A stretch of 64,000 bases of DNA from Amedibacillus dolichus DSM 3991 (GCF_000154285.1 NZ_DS483478.1:186001-250000); one strand, 5' to 3'; counted from the first letter of the stretch, positions 43,656 to 53,004 are shown. The notes: generated by a model not told the origin, from the letters alone. Program-made: numbers and translations.

Positions 43656-43682
43656 TAGGATCTCGAAAGAGATCTTTTTTTG
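43656..43682 (+). terminator. tRNA operon terminator
   Basis: GATCTC/GAGATC stem with GAAA loop, then TTTTTTT. Confidence 0.9.
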
Positions 43683-43737
43683 TGTTTGATGCTATCTTAT
43701 ATGTATTAAAGTTTGAAGTCTTATTTTAGTACCATGC

Positions 43738-43760
43738 TATAATGTAAATATTACATTATA
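43738..43760 (+). promoter_or_regulatory. Palindromic operator on the -10 of the XRE membrane regulator gene
   Basis: TATAATGTAA and TTACATTATA form a perfect inverted repeat with a 3-bp centre. The left arm contains the -10 (TATAAT) with upstream TGC. Suggests autorepression by the HTH protein encoded about 150 bp downstream. Confidence 0.75.
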
Positions 43761-43911
43761 TAAATGATATATACATCAAGAAACTTTATTGCTTTTGCAG
43801 CATATACAAGAGTGCAACGAAGAGTTGCGAATGTGCATTGTAAAAGATATAGAATATAACATTATGAATTGATAAAATTTATTCATCAAATATACGAGGA
43901 GGTATTAGATT

Positions 43912-44688
43912 GTGAGTTTAGGAGAAAAGATTTTTAAATTGAGGAAAGAAAAAGGACTATCACAAGAGGCTTTAGCTGAACAGGTAGGTACTACAAGGCA
44001 AGCGATTAGCAAATGGGAAAATGATCAAGGGTTTCCGGAGACAGAAAAACTTTTGCGATTATCGAATATTTTTGAAGTATCTACGGATTATCTTTTGAAA
44101 GACGAAAAAACTGTAAAAGATAGTGAAGAACACGGATATTATGTAAGCAAGGAGATGTCGGTGAGCTTTATCGCCAATCAGAAAAAACTAGGACGTTATC
44201 TAGCCATAGTGACTATGCTTTGTATTTTTGCCGGAATACCCTATACCTTGTTTTCACATGACATGGCTTGGCGTTATTTAGGCATGGCTTTTTGTCTTGT
44301 GGCAGGAATTGTATGTTTTGTCATAGCTGTTTTTTGTGAAAAACAAGAGTATAGTATCTTAAAGCAAGAACCTTTATTATTCGATTATGAATATCTAAAA
44401 GAATTAAGAAATGAGTATCGTATGAAAAAGAAGAAATATGTAATAGTTGTTATCCCATGTACTGTTCTATTTATAGTAGGATTGATTTTCTTCGCATTTA
44501 CCATGAAAGGTTATCTTTTGTGGACAGAATATCACTCCTTGGCATTCTTCGCTCTGGCAGTAGGAATGCTAGGCTTTGTATATACAATCAATGTTATGGA
44601 AGCCTATGAGCTGCTCATAAGAAATGAACAATACTCAACAAGCTTCTTTTTCAAACTGAAAAGAAAGATTAAAAAGAGCTTGGAATAA
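43912..44688 (+). CDS. XRE-family regulator with C-terminal membrane domain
   Basis: 258 residues, GTG start after aggaggta. N-terminal [48 protein letters not shown] (only parts cited), typical of Firmicute regulators linked to membrane segments. Four hydrophobic segments follow ([76 protein letters not shown]) and a basic tail. Membrane-bound repressor is likely; the palindrome at its own -10 is the probable target. Confidence 0.85.
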   Translation: MSLGEKIFKLRKEKGLSQEALAEQVGTTRQAISKWENDQGFPETEKLLRLSNIFEVSTDYLLKDEKTVKDSEEHGYYVSKEMSVSFIANQKKLGRYLAIVTMLCIFAGIPYTLFSHDMAWRYLGMAFCLVAGIVCFVIAVFCEKQEYSILKQEPLLFDYEYLKELRNEYRMKKKKYVIVVIPCTVLFIVGLIFFAFTMKGYLLWTEYHSLAFFALAVGMLGFVYTINVMEAYELLIRNEQYSTSFFFKLKRKIKKSLE

Positions 44689-44734
44689 GCGGTATTGCGA
44701 CTTTATAGAAAGTTATTGATTATGGAGCAATAAC

Positions 44735-44758
44735 AAAGGACATCTTGCGATGTCCTTT
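44735..44758. terminator. Bidirectional terminator between XRE gene and M81 operon
   Basis: Perfect 10-bp stem AAAGGACATC/GATGTCCTTT with TTGC loop; T-rich flank on both strands. Confidence 0.8.
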
Positions 44759-44789
44759 AGTGTACTATTTAATTTGTTTATTGCTTTTT

Positions 44790-46241
44790 TTAATCCTTCC
44801 AGTCATCGTATGGATACATAGGACGCATAATTCGTTTGAACTCTAAGCGTTCTGTACGTTGATTGGTAGGTCCGTCTGTTAAAGACATAATGGTGTATTT
44901 ACCGACCTTTGCAAAATCGGGAGATATATAGCCTTGCTTGGCGATAATTAGATCATATTGTGTCCAATCGATATTACTGGACGTAAACTGTTCGATTTCC
45001 GTATAGCTATAAGATAAGCCCAATACAACGACATCGATCGGATATGTATCAAGTGATACAGTAATAGCTTTACCATAGCTTCCTCGATCTTTAAATTCAG
45101 GTAATACATGCCCGATATAGCGAATCTTTCCTTCTATATGGATAGGAGCGGACAAAGCATCTTCGCCCATTCCAAGTTCAAAGGATACATGATTGCCGAT
45201 GGATTCGTTTTTCAATACATCAAACGCCTTGGGATCGGTGATGCCGCTTACCAATATCTTTTTGTTGTGGGGCTTTTTGTAATCCATGATCTGACGTAAT
45301 ACAAAATTACTATAACCGGTAGCACCGGCTCCGCAATTATCGCCGGAATCGGTTAGGAATACCGGACGTTCCTGATGCTCCATAACCTTTTGTAAAGCTT
45401 CCTCTGCTTCTCCCCATACGCCTGTGTAATGGAAATCATGACGATGCTCAATAGCAAATTTAGCAATCTTGTCTGCCATTTCATTTGCATAAGCGACATC
45501 GTTTTCACTGTTTGGCACAACAATGACACCGGCACCGCACGTATCGTTATCATGTCTTAGATATCCGATGTGATAGGAACAGCTCATGATGCGCTCATCA
45601 GCTTCGATTTCATTTAACAGCTTGTTGATGGAAAGCATCGGTTCGTCCCATGAGCAGCATCTTTCTCCTCCCAATAACAGTGGAAGCTTACGATAAACAG
45701 GGTGAATGTTGCGACGGTTTTTCAGTAATTCTACAAAGCGCTGTGCAACAAAGCGATAGGTTTCCTTTATATCCGTATGTGGAGATTCCCGATAACAACG
45801 TACGATTTGACAGTTATTAACAAACTCGGAGGATAGATTGCCATGGGGATCCATGACGACGGCAATAGGTAAATAAGGACCTGTTAGCTTTCGAATTTCT
45901 CGTACGATATAATGCTCACCGGAGCCGCCTTCCAAACCGATAACATTACTGGCACCATGAAGAAATAAGAAAATACCGTCAATTTCATGTAAGTGCTCCT
46001 TTACGCCCTTTAGGATACGAGAGGAAATAAATGCAAAAGCATCTGATGCTACCAAACCTCCCGGGTGGCCGACAGCCATAAAAGAAGGGATTGGAGTAAT
46101 GCCGGCATCTTCAAAAATATCTCTGACACGCATACTGTCCAATAGGTCATCGCCTGTTTTGTAAATATATTCATCGTATGTCATTTGGGCACTGACGTGT
46201 GCATTGGATTCTGATGAAAAATAACCCATCAATACTTTCAT
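44790..46241 (-). CDS. M81-family metallopeptidase (MlrC/microcystinase-C-like)
   Basis: 483 residues, normal for DUF1485/MlrC. Putative zinc motifs: FLHGASN, VMDPHGN and RESPHTDI in the N-terminal half; C-terminal IMSLTDGPTNQRTERLEF closes the domain. The prototype hydrolyses an Adda-containing peptide fragment in microcystin breakdown; most members are unstudied. Last gene of the six-gene PTS operon reading leftward from 49800; its ATG overlaps the cutC stop by 4 bp. It is likely an amidohydrolase acting on the same imported substrate. Confidence 0.85.
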   Translation of the reverse strand: MKVLMGYFSSESNAHVSAQMTYDEYIYKTGDDLLDSMRVRDIFEDAGITPIPSFMAVGHPGGLVASDAFAFISSRILKGVKEHLHEIDGIFLFLHGASNVIGLEGGSGEHYIVREIRKLTGPYLPIAVVMDPHGNLSSEFVNNCQIVRCYRESPHTDIKETYRFVAQRFVELLKNRRNIHPVYRKLPLLLGGERCCSWDEPMLSINKLLNEIEADERIMSCSYHIGYLRHDNDTCGAGVIVVPNSENDVAYANEMADKIAKFAIEHRHDFHYTGVWGEAEEALQKVMEHQERPVFLTDSGDNCGAGATGYSNFVLRQIMDYKKPHNKKILVSGITDPKAFDVLKNESIGNHVSFELGMGEDALSAPIHIEGKIRYIGHVLPEFKDRGSYGKAITVSLDTYPIDVVVLGLSYSYTEIEQFTSSNIDWTQYDLIIAKQGYISPDFAKVGKYTIMSLTDGPTNQRTERLEFKRIMRPMYPYDDWKD

Positions 46242-46984
46242 TTTTCAACCGCCTCAACAAAGCTCTTAACCAAATGAACGTCTACAACATCATAATCACA
46301 TATATGTTCTCCACTGAGATAGGCATAGCTTACCTTTTCGGATAATGTTGTCGGATCACTGCAATAGGATTTACATGATGAGTGAAGCTGATAAAGTCCG
46401 CTTTCTTCCAACATTTGTTTGGCGTTGGCAGCATTGATTCCGCTTCCGGCAAGAATTTGAATAGAATCACCGTATTTGCTTTGTAAATCATGCAGTAATT
46501 TTGCACCGTCAATAGCTTTTGCCTCTAAACCACTGGTAAGTACACGATCAACTCCGCATTGAATGAGATCCTCCATTGCTTTGTATGGATCTTTGCATAC
46601 ATCAAATGCGCGATGGAATACAGCGGTTTTGTTGTAGGAATGAATTAGATCTACCATGTTTTTGGTTTTATCTGTATGAATGGTAAAATCCTCGTTTAAA
46701 AAACCGAATACGATCCCATCAGCACCGTTTTCCAATAGGATACGTGCATCTTCCATCATGGTATCGGTATCAACGTCATCATAACAAAATCCGGCAGCTC
46801 TGGGGCGTACCATGCAGATTACACTTAAAGAGGTATCACGTTTTACTTTGCGTAGGGTTGCGACACTTGGTGTTAGTCCTCCTACACTCAATGCACTGTT
46901 TAGTTCGACTCTGCTTGCTCCGCCTTTTTCCGCAGCAATGCAGTCTTGATAGCTTCCTGTGCAGATTTCAACAATTTTATTCAT
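46238..46984 (-). CDS. cutC: CutC-family TIM-barrel protein
   Basis: 248 residues from ATG 46984, with ggtgat 4-8 bp upstream inside the end of the M20 gene; GTG/ATG at 46993/46990 are too close to it. Family motifs: EICTGSYQDCIAAEKGGASRVEL, ICMVRPRAAGFCY, TAVFHRAFDVCKDP and LTSGLEAKAIDG, ILAGSGI. CutC was named for copper tolerance, a role later disputed. Here it lies in a sugar-PTS/peptidase operon with no copper gene, which suggests a metabolic enzyme. Coupled to genes on both sides by overlaps. Confidence 0.9.
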   Translation of the reverse strand: MNKIVEICTGSYQDCIAAEKGGASRVELNSALSVGGLTPSVATLRKVKRDTSLSVICMVRPRAAGFCYDDVDTDTMMEDARILLENGADGIVFGFLNEDFTIHTDKTKNMVDLIHSYNKTAVFHRAFDVCKDPYKAMEDLIQCGVDRVLTSGLEAKAIDGAKLLHDLQSKYGDSIQILAGSGINAANAKQMLEESGLYQLHSSCKSYCSDPTTLSEKVSYAYLSGEHICDYDVVDVHLVKSFVEAVEK

Positions 46985-48104
46985 TTTCATCACCGTTTGC
47001 CACTCTTACGATACTTAATGCATAGATTTTGGCATTTTGAATAATATCTTTGCGATCCATCCATTCGTTCGGTAAGTGGCCGATTCCTTTCTGTCCCGGA
47101 AAACTTGGGCCAAATGGGACAATGTTTGGCATCAATTTCGCATACGTTCCTCCGGTCGTGGTTACCGGTGTTCCGTCCATTCCTGTTATTTTTTCATAGG
47201 TATCTTGCAATGTACGACATAAGAAGCAATCCTTTTCAAAACGAACGGGATCATAGTTTTGTATGCAGGTTAATTGCAGATGGGAAGGTAATTTGCTGCG
47301 AATCTGTTCTTCGATTTCCGCATTGGTGATAACCGCAGGATAGGATAATACAAATTCAAACGCCAACGCATCTTCACAATCTGCTAAGCATCTTCCACGT
47401 AGCTGCATTTGTCCGAATTCTTCATCATGAATATCCAATCCCAAACGATCGGCATGCTCATTGCTGGATAAAAGATATTCGTTTACAAAGGCATTGAATT
47501 CTTTTTGATGCTCATAAGAGCTGCTAACTCGATAACAGCATCGACCTCTTTCGGCATAGACCACAGGGTATTTGCAATCCGGTGTCCACCCCATGACCGG
47601 AGGCTTTTTAACTGAAAGATAGTGTGTTAAATCTTCAAAGCCGGTTTCTTCGTTGGTACCGAATAAAATCCATACCGGTCTTTTTAAATGGATTTTCAGC
47701 TCTTTTATAGCGTATAGAGCATACAGGCAAGAAAGGATAGGACCTTTGTTATCTAGGATACCACGTGCATAAATACGACCGTTTTCTTCATGAGCCGAGA
47801 ATGGTGGATAAAGCCAACCATCACCGACAGGAACGACATCTAAATGACCGATAATTCCGATATAATCAGAATCATCGCCCTCTCCGTATTTGGCAATTCC
47901 CATTTTATGATCAACATTTTCTATTTCAAAGCCTAACTCCTGAGCAAGCTTTAAGGTTTCTTCCAATGCGTTGTTTACACCTTCACCAAAGGGCATATCC
48001 GTTTTCGCCGTTGATTGCACGCTGTCAATGCGTACGATTTTTTTAATGCCTTCGATCATACGATCGGATATTTCATCAATTTTATGTAAAAGCTTCTCTT
48101 CCAT
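46977..48104 (-). CDS. M20-family dipeptidase (PepV/Sapep-like)
   Basis: 375 residues. Zinc ligands and catalytic residues: IGIIGHLDVVPVGDGW, ARGILDNKGP, FGTNEETGFED, WTPDCKYPVVYAERG and GIGHLPNE. The sequence order is that of PepV/Sapep dipeptidases, but it is shorter than the usual 450-470, with a reduced lid domain. Cytoplasmic, predicted to split dipeptides with free N-terminus. Ten bases after the glycosylasparaginase-type gene in the PTS operon. aagaggcg precedes the ATG. Confidence 0.9.
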   Translation of the reverse strand: MEEKLLHKIDEISDRMIEGIKKIVRIDSVQSTAKTDMPFGEGVNNALEETLKLAQELGFEIENVDHKMGIAKYGEGDDSDYIGIIGHLDVVPVGDGWLYPPFSAHEENGRIYARGILDNKGPILSCLYALYAIKELKIHLKRPVWILFGTNEETGFEDLTHYLSVKKPPVMGWTPDCKYPVVYAERGRCCYRVSSSYEHQKEFNAFVNEYLLSSNEHADRLGLDIHDEEFGQMQLRGRCLADCEDALAFEFVLSYPAVITNAEIEEQIRSKLPSHLQLTCIQNYDPVRFEKDCFLCRTLQDTYEKITGMDGTPVTTTGGTYAKLMPNIVPFGPSFPGQKGIGHLPNEWMDRKDIIQNAKIYALSIVRVANGDENE

Positions 48105-48113
48105 AAACGCCTC

Positions 48114-49073
48114 TTATTTGCGAACAAGTGGAGCGGTTCTGGTTTTCATATAGTTTTCTAACCATTCTTCACTTGCTACTTCAAAATATTGTTTTCCCGC
48201 TTCGTCAAATTGAACCAAATAAACCGTAGGTTCTTCTTTTTCGGTTGCTACGGCAAAAGAGAAGCCCTGAATGTTGGTCGCAACGCCCCATTCACCTTTG
48301 TTATTCATCGCAATCAAGGACATATCACCGGCTTTTCCACGACGTTTTTTCAATTCCTTATCGAAATTTGTAACCGCAATATCACAAGCCTCTTGTGGTG
48401 TTTTTCCTTCTTTCATCAAACGGACGATTTCATAGGAAACACAGCCCTTCATCACATCTTCGCCCAAACCGGTAGCACTGGCACCGCCCACCTCGGAATC
48501 GACATAGAAGCCGGAACCGGATATCGGAGAATCACCGACACGTCCCGCACGTTTCATGAATAAGCCGCTTGTGCTTGTTGCAGCACTCATGTGAGCGCCT
48601 TGATCTACGCAAACCATACCAACGGTGTCATGTCCGGAATATGGCTTTAGTTCCAAGTCCTTGGATTCCTTCACTCGATTGTGATAATGGATCTTAGCTC
48701 GTTCAGTCAACATGTTTTTGCGTTCAAAGCCATTGCGATGGGCGTATTTTTCAGCTCCTGCTCCAACCAGAAAGTTGTTTACCGGCTCTTTGGATAAAGC
48801 GCGGGCAATACTTACGGGATTTGCGTAATCTTTAATCGCACCGACACAGCCGATATCCAGTGTATCTCCGTCCATAAAGGCAGCATCGAGCTCTACCTCC
48901 ATTTCTTCATTTGGAAGTCCTCCATAACCGACGCTTTTGTAAAACTCAAAATCTTCAACCGCACGAACGGCTGTTTCGATGGCATCGCCGCAAGAAGCGC
49001 CGTCTTTTAACATTTCTTTTGCTTCTGTAATACCTTCTAATGCCATTCGCCATGTTGCTATAATACCAAACAT
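48114..49073 (-). CDS. N4-(beta-N-acetylglucosaminyl)-L-asparaginase family hydrolase
   Basis: 319 residues from ATG 49073 (aggaggaaag upstream). Ntn-hydrolase of the aspartylglucosaminidase group. The autocleavage and nucleophile motif is GHDTVGM with Thr150, close to the HDTIGM of true glycosylasparaginases; plant-type isoaspartyl peptidases have GGTVGAV instead. RVGDSPISGSGFY and GGASATGLGEDVM complete the substrate pocket. Predicted to cut the GlcNAc-Asn bond (or a phosphorylated form) to aspartate and amino sugar. No signal peptide, so it acts inside the cell, downstream of the IIB gene and upstream of M20. Confidence 0.9.
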   Translation of the reverse strand: MFGIIATWRMALEGITEAKEMLKDGASCGDAIETAVRAVEDFEFYKSVGYGGLPNEEMEVELDAAFMDGDTLDIGCVGAIKDYANPVSIARALSKEPVNNFLVGAGAEKYAHRNGFERKNMLTERAKIHYHNRVKESKDLELKPYSGHDTVGMVCVDQGAHMSAATSTSGLFMKRAGRVGDSPISGSGFYVDSEVGGASATGLGEDVMKGCVSYEIVRLMKEGKTPQEACDIAVTNFDKELKKRRGKAGDMSLIAMNNKGEWGVATNIQGFSFAVATEKEEPTVYLVQFDEAGKQYFEVASEEWLENYMKTRTAPLVRK

Positions 49074-49139
49074 TGTCTTTCCTCCTATTTCCAAGTATGT
49101 ACTTCTTATAAAATAATTAAAATCGCCTATCCAGCGATT

Positions 49140-49463
49140 TTAGTTGTTTTTAAACTTTTTCATCTGGACGATTGCTTTTTTCAATACTTTTTCTGCGTCC
49201 ATCATTCCGTAATCAGCTGCATCAATAACAGCTACAGGAATCTTATCTCCGTATTTTTCGTTAATTTCATTATAAAGGAATTTTGTCTGCGGACCGATTA
49301 GAATGCAATCTAATGGTGTTTCTTCGATAATATCCTGAATTTTCTTGTAGGAGAATGCCTTGCATTCAATTGGCAGGTTGTTTTTGTCAGCTACCTCCTG
49401 CATACGCTGAGCCATCATGCTGGTAGACATACCGTTGTCGCAAAATAAGTAAACTCGTTTCAT
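49140..49463 (-). CDS. PTS EIIB component, lactose/cellobiose family
   Basis: 107 residues. Phosphorylated Cys8 in YLFCDNGMSTSMMAQRM; the CxxGxST loop is the family hallmark. IGPQTKFLYNEINEKYGDKIPVAVIDAADYGMMD is the second conserved part. aggaggtac precedes the ATG on the minus strand. Receives phosphate from the IIA encoded 13 bp upstream and serves the IIC encoded at 58469, 9 kb away, the only IIC of this family in the window. Confidence 0.94.
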   Translation of the reverse strand: MKRVYLFCDNGMSTSMMAQRMQEVADKNNLPIECKAFSYKKIQDIIEETPLDCILIGPQTKFLYNEINEKYGDKIPVAVIDAADYGMMDAEKVLKKAIVQMKKFKNN

Positions 49464-49476
49464 GTTATAGTACCTC

Positions 49477-49800
49477 CTATTTATTTTCTAGAGCTTGAAA
49501 CTTTTTGAATATTATAATCTGTTGTTGGGCAAATGCTTTAAAGCTTTCCGCAGCCATCAACTGATCTTCTGCGTGCATCAATAACATATTCGGTGTTACA
49601 GGTTCTCCGCTGGCTTCCTTTTGAATAAGTGAAGCATGCGCCTCATGACCCTTAATAAAAATCTCTTCACCTTCTTTAATGAGTGCCTCCGCTTTTTCGA
49701 AATCATAGTTTTGAGCTGCCATAGCTGCTTCCATATACATTGATTTTGCAGAACCGACACAAGAGATTATTTGGAAACTAATCATTTCCAATCCTTCCAT
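49477..49800 (-). CDS. PTS EIIA component, lactose/cellobiose family
   Basis: 107 residues, start at ATG 49800 with aaggaggg upstream. All-helical IIA type: ISCVGSAKSMYMEAAMAAQNYDFEKAEALIKEG, with the phosphorylated His in the LLMHAEDQLMAA helix. First gene of a six-gene minus-strand operon (IIA, IIB, glycosylasparaginase, M20, CutC, M81). The promoter has a TAAAAT -10 at 49835-49830 whose distance to palindrome A is 33 bp, the same as in the other promoters of the putative regulon. Confidence 0.94.
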   Translation of the reverse strand: MEGLEMISFQIISCVGSAKSMYMEAAMAAQNYDFEKAEALIKEGEEIFIKGHEAHASLIQKEASGEPVTPNMLLMHAEDQLMAAESFKAFAQQQIIIFKKFQALENK

Positions 49801-49868
49801 TTTGTTCCCTCCTTATACCTTTCGCTGTAATTTTACAATATTTAAGTGATGTTTTCATTCAACTCGGC

Positions 49869-49914
49869 TTCCTAGTGTTAGGAAATAAAGGTTCTACCTT
49901 CCTATAGGTAGGAA
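49869..49914. promoter_or_regulatory. Two TTCCTA-N4-TAGGAA boxes between divergent IIA and M3 peptidase promoters
   Basis: Box A 49869-49884 (TTCCTAGTGTTAGGAA) and box B 49899-49914 (TTCCTATAGGTAGGAA), centres 30 bp apart. Box A lies 33 bp from the minus-strand -10 TAAAAT (49835-49830); box B lies 32 bp from the plus-strand -10 TATAAT (49947-49952). Confidence 0.88.
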
Positions 49915-49984
49915 ATAATTAAGCTAATTTATCTATCTATCTTTATTATAATAAAAATACCATAACAAAGAAAAGAGGAAAACT

Positions 49985-51748
49985 ATGAAAAATTATGAAT
50001 GGAGCTTAGATGCATTGTATAAGGGGTATGATGACCCGATTTTTCTTGAAGATATAGAAAAGTTGAAGAATTGGAAATGTACGTTATCCGATGTATGTCA
50101 AAAACTTCAAAAAGAAACAAAGGAAATAAAACTGCATGAGGGGTTAGCACTGCTAGAAGAAATACGAGAATATACTTATCGTTTGAAGATGTACACGCAG
50201 TTAAGATTAAGTGTTGATTCCAATGATGAACAAAATAACGTATGGTCTTATACCGTAAACAATTTGATTGCGGATATCAGCTATTATGAATCAATGGTAT
50301 GGAATATCTTATTGGATATTGAGAATTTAGAAAGCTTGATTGAAACCGATGCAAAAGCAAGGGATTATCGTTTTCTTCTGCATGAAAAAATCCAAAAGCG
50401 TAAATATGATTTAAATGAACAGCAGGAGCAAATCCTATCCATGCTGTATCCTACCGGTATAAAGGCTTTTTCGGATATGTATTATGCCTTGACGGGGAAT
50501 GCCAAAGTCAATTTCAGAGGGGAAGTTCTGCCTTTAACAAAAGTTAAAAATATGTGTCATGATACTTGTAAGGAGGTAAGAAAAGACGCATTTTTGGCGG
50601 AATTAAAGGCGTATGAAGCAATCGCAGAGCCATTGTCTTTTGCGATAAGCGCAATAAAAAGTCAGCAGCTAAAGGAAGCAAGATTACGAGGTTATAAGGA
50701 TCCCTTAGAAAAGATGCTGATAGAAAGCAGAATGCGTAAGAATACATTAGATGTCATGATGAAAAGTATTGAAGCATACCTGCCGATGTTTCGTACCTAT
50801 TTAAAGAAGAAAGCATCATTGTTAGGATATGCTCAAGGGCTTCCATGGTATGAAATTTATGCGACATTAGGAGAGTGCGGCTTTCATTTTTCGATTGAGG
50901 AATGCAATGCTTATATATTGAAGCATTTTAAACCGGTTAGTGAGCATTTGTATCAAATGGTCAAGCGCGCATTTGAAGAGGATTGGATCGATTATCCTAC
51001 AAGAAAAGGAAAACAGCCGGGAGCTTTCTGTGAGAATTTAGGTTGGATCAAGGAAAGTCGAATGATTACGAATTATAATTATACGTTAAGTGATATCGTA
51101 ACCGTTGCTCATGAGCTGGGACATGCCTTTCATGGAATGATGATTGAGAATCAACCGATTTTAAATCGGGAGTATTGTATGCCTTTGGCGGAAACCGCTA
51201 GTACATTTAATGAGAATATTATATACAATGCCTTAGCGGCGGATATGAATGCAAAGGATCGATTGTTGGTATTGGATACACAGCTATCTGCATTATGCCA
51301 AAATATATTGGATATTTATGCGCGTTTTCAATTTGAAAAAGCAGTTTTCGAGCATGTTGAAAAGGGCTTTTTAAATGCTTCACAATTATGTGAACTGATG
51401 AAAGAGGCATTGTTAAAGTCCTTTGGTGATGGCTTAGATCCGAAGTATTTACACCCATATCGTTGGATAACAAAGGTGCATTATTATTTGCCGGATATTG
51501 CTTATTATAATTTTCCATATACATTTGGGGCATTGTTTTCCAGAGGCTTGTACGCTAAATATCAAGCGGAGGGAAGTACGTTTATTCCAAAATACGAAGC
51601 ATTGCTTCAAGCAACGACAACCAATACGGTGGAAGATGTAGCAAGGATTGCCGGTATTGATATAACAACCGATACCTTTTGGAAACAAAGCTTACAATCC
51701 ATTGTGGATCAAATGCAGGAATTTTTGAAGTTGATAGAAAAGGAGTAG
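49985..51748 (+). CDS. pepF: M3-family oligoendopeptidase F
   Basis: 587 residues. Zinc-binding HExxH in VTVAHELGHAFHGMM with the downstream Glu in MPLAETASTFNENI; C-terminal HYYLPDIAYYNFPYTFGALFSRGLY is typical of PepF. Cuts internal bonds of peptides about 7-17 residues long in the cytoplasm. aagaggaaa precedes the ATG. Divergent from the PTS-IIA operon and under box B; three bases before the M19 gene, so both peptidases share a transcript. Confidence 0.94.
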   Translation: MKNYEWSLDALYKGYDDPIFLEDIEKLKNWKCTLSDVCQKLQKETKEIKLHEGLALLEEIREYTYRLKMYTQLRLSVDSNDEQNNVWSYTVNNLIADISYYESMVWNILLDIENLESLIETDAKARDYRFLLHEKIQKRKYDLNEQQEQILSMLYPTGIKAFSDMYYALTGNAKVNFRGEVLPLTKVKNMCHDTCKEVRKDAFLAELKAYEAIAEPLSFAISAIKSQQLKEARLRGYKDPLEKMLIESRMRKNTLDVMMKSIEAYLPMFRTYLKKKASLLGYAQGLPWYEIYATLGECGFHFSIEECNAYILKHFKPVSEHLYQMVKRAFEEDWIDYPTRKGKQPGAFCENLGWIKESRMITNYNYTLSDIVTVAHELGHAFHGMMIENQPILNREYCMPLAETASTFNENIIYNALAADMNAKDRLLVLDTQLSALCQNILDIYARFQFEKAVFEHVEKGFLNASQLCELMKEALLKSFGDGLDPKYLHPYRWITKVHYYLPDIAYYNFPYTFGALFSRGLYAKYQAEGSTFIPKYEALLQATTTNTVEDVARIAGIDITTDTFWKQSLQSIVDQMQEFLKLIEKE

Positions 51749-51751
51749 TTT

Positions 51752-52657
51752 ATGTTTTTCGCAAATTTACATGATGATATCGGGAATGATATTTATGAGC
51801 ATCGCTTTCAAGAGCCGAATCGTTTAGATGAATTTCATTATCCGCGTTTTAAACAAGGAAAGATGAAGTTTTCCGCAATTGTATGCTGTTTTAGCGGCAG
51901 TGAGGATTGGAAAGCTATGATGAATACTGTTTTATATGTGGAACGTAAGATTCAGGAAAGCCGTTATTTTTCCTTTCGAGAGGATAAAGAAATACAGGTG
52001 TTTCTTGCGGTAGAAGGAATGTGTGGTATTCAAGAGGAGGTGGAAGTGAAAATCCAATGGCTTTATGAGCATCATGTTCGTCTGGGCTCTTTGTGTTGGA
52101 ATGATGAAAATGCTTTGGCAATCGGAGCTAAAAAAGGAAACAAGCCGCTAACGGAAAAAGGAATTCGGGCAATTAAAGAAATGAGTAGGCTACATATGGC
52201 GATTGATACAAGTCATTGCTGCGAGTGGAATTTTTATGATATCGCTAGGGTAAGTAAGGAAGCAATCATAGCTTCGCACAGCAACGTAAAGGCCTTGTAT
52301 AATCACTATCGCAATTTAAGTGATCCGCAATTACAGGTAGTGAAAGCTAAAAACGGCTTGGTTGGCGCAATATGTGTACGTTGGTTCGTGAAGAAAAAAG
52401 AGGATAAAGCAACCTTGCAGGATTATATTGAGGTTATAAAATATCTGAAAGAAACGATTGGAGTAAAGCATATTGCATTAGGCTTTGATTTTATGGATTA
52501 TATAGAAGGAATGGAAGAAAGCAATGTGACTGGGATAAAGGATATTACAGAAATCGGCAATATTGCAGCTGCGCTTAAGGAAAACGGATTTCAGGAAGAA
52601 GAAATCGAGAAAATCTGTTTTCAAAATGCAGTGGATTTTATGAAATCCTATCTATAA
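51752..52657 (+). CDS. M19-family (renal-type) dipeptidase
   Basis: 301 residues. Metal ligands: ANLHDDIG at the start (HxD), FLAVEGM (bridging Glu), AIDTSHC (His), IIASHSN (His) and ALGFDFMDY (Asp), in family order. M19 enzymes hydrolyse dipeptides, including ones with D-residues or dehydro-residues. It has no signal peptide. Shares the pepF transcript and ribosome-site spacing (aaggag 5-6 bp before the ATG). Slightly shorter than the usual 310-400. Confidence 0.9.
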   Translation: MFFANLHDDIGNDIYEHRFQEPNRLDEFHYPRFKQGKMKFSAIVCCFSGSEDWKAMMNTVLYVERKIQESRYFSFREDKEIQVFLAVEGMCGIQEEVEVKIQWLYEHHVRLGSLCWNDENALAIGAKKGNKPLTEKGIRAIKEMSRLHMAIDTSHCCEWNFYDIARVSKEAIIASHSNVKALYNHYRNLSDPQLQVVKAKNGLVGAICVRWFVKKKEDKATLQDYIEVIKYLKETIGVKHIALGFDFMDYIEGMEESNVTGIKDITEIGNIAAALKENGFQEEEIEKICFQNAVDFMKSYL

Positions 52658-52730
52658 AGAAGAATGTGTTTAATGAAAGACCGGTTTACGTTTATGATGA
52701 AATTTGTTTTTTATAGTAATGGTGATGAGT

Positions 52731-52985
52731 ATGATTCGATACGCAAAAGCCTTAAATAAGATAACCGATACTTTAATTTCTTTAACATGTTTTGTAGCAT
52801 TGCTTTTTCATGATTATTTAACAGTCTATGCGTTTTTTATGCTATTGCCTTTTCTATGTGTTACTTCGTTATTGAACATATATGCATATTGGAAAGATAA
52901 AAGCTATGGGATCACAAAGCTATTGACCGGTTTGTTTTGGATAGCGGTTATCATAGTGGCGGTTATTACAAATATTTATAATTAG
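52731..52985 (+). CDS. Small three-span membrane protein
   Basis: 84 residues from ATG 52731 (ggtgat 4-9 bp upstream); starts at 52719 or 52725 are possible. Hydrophobic segments at ITDTLISLTCFVALLFH, YAFFMLLPFLCVTSLLNIYAY and LLTGLFWIAVIIVAVITNIY. It follows the M19 gene by 73 bp and lies before the YitT gene on the opposite strand. No family recognised. Confidence 0.6.
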   Translation: MIRYAKALNKITDTLISLTCFVALLFHDYLTVYAFFMLLPFLCVTSLLNIYAYWKDKSYGITKLLTGLFWIAVIIVAVITNIYN

Positions 52986-53004
52986 ACAGTGAGAGGAAAG
53001 AAAA

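Noticed and set aside
48189-48563. 124-residue plus-strand frame inside the asparaginase gene
   Set aside because: Antisense shadow; no ribosome site or promoter.
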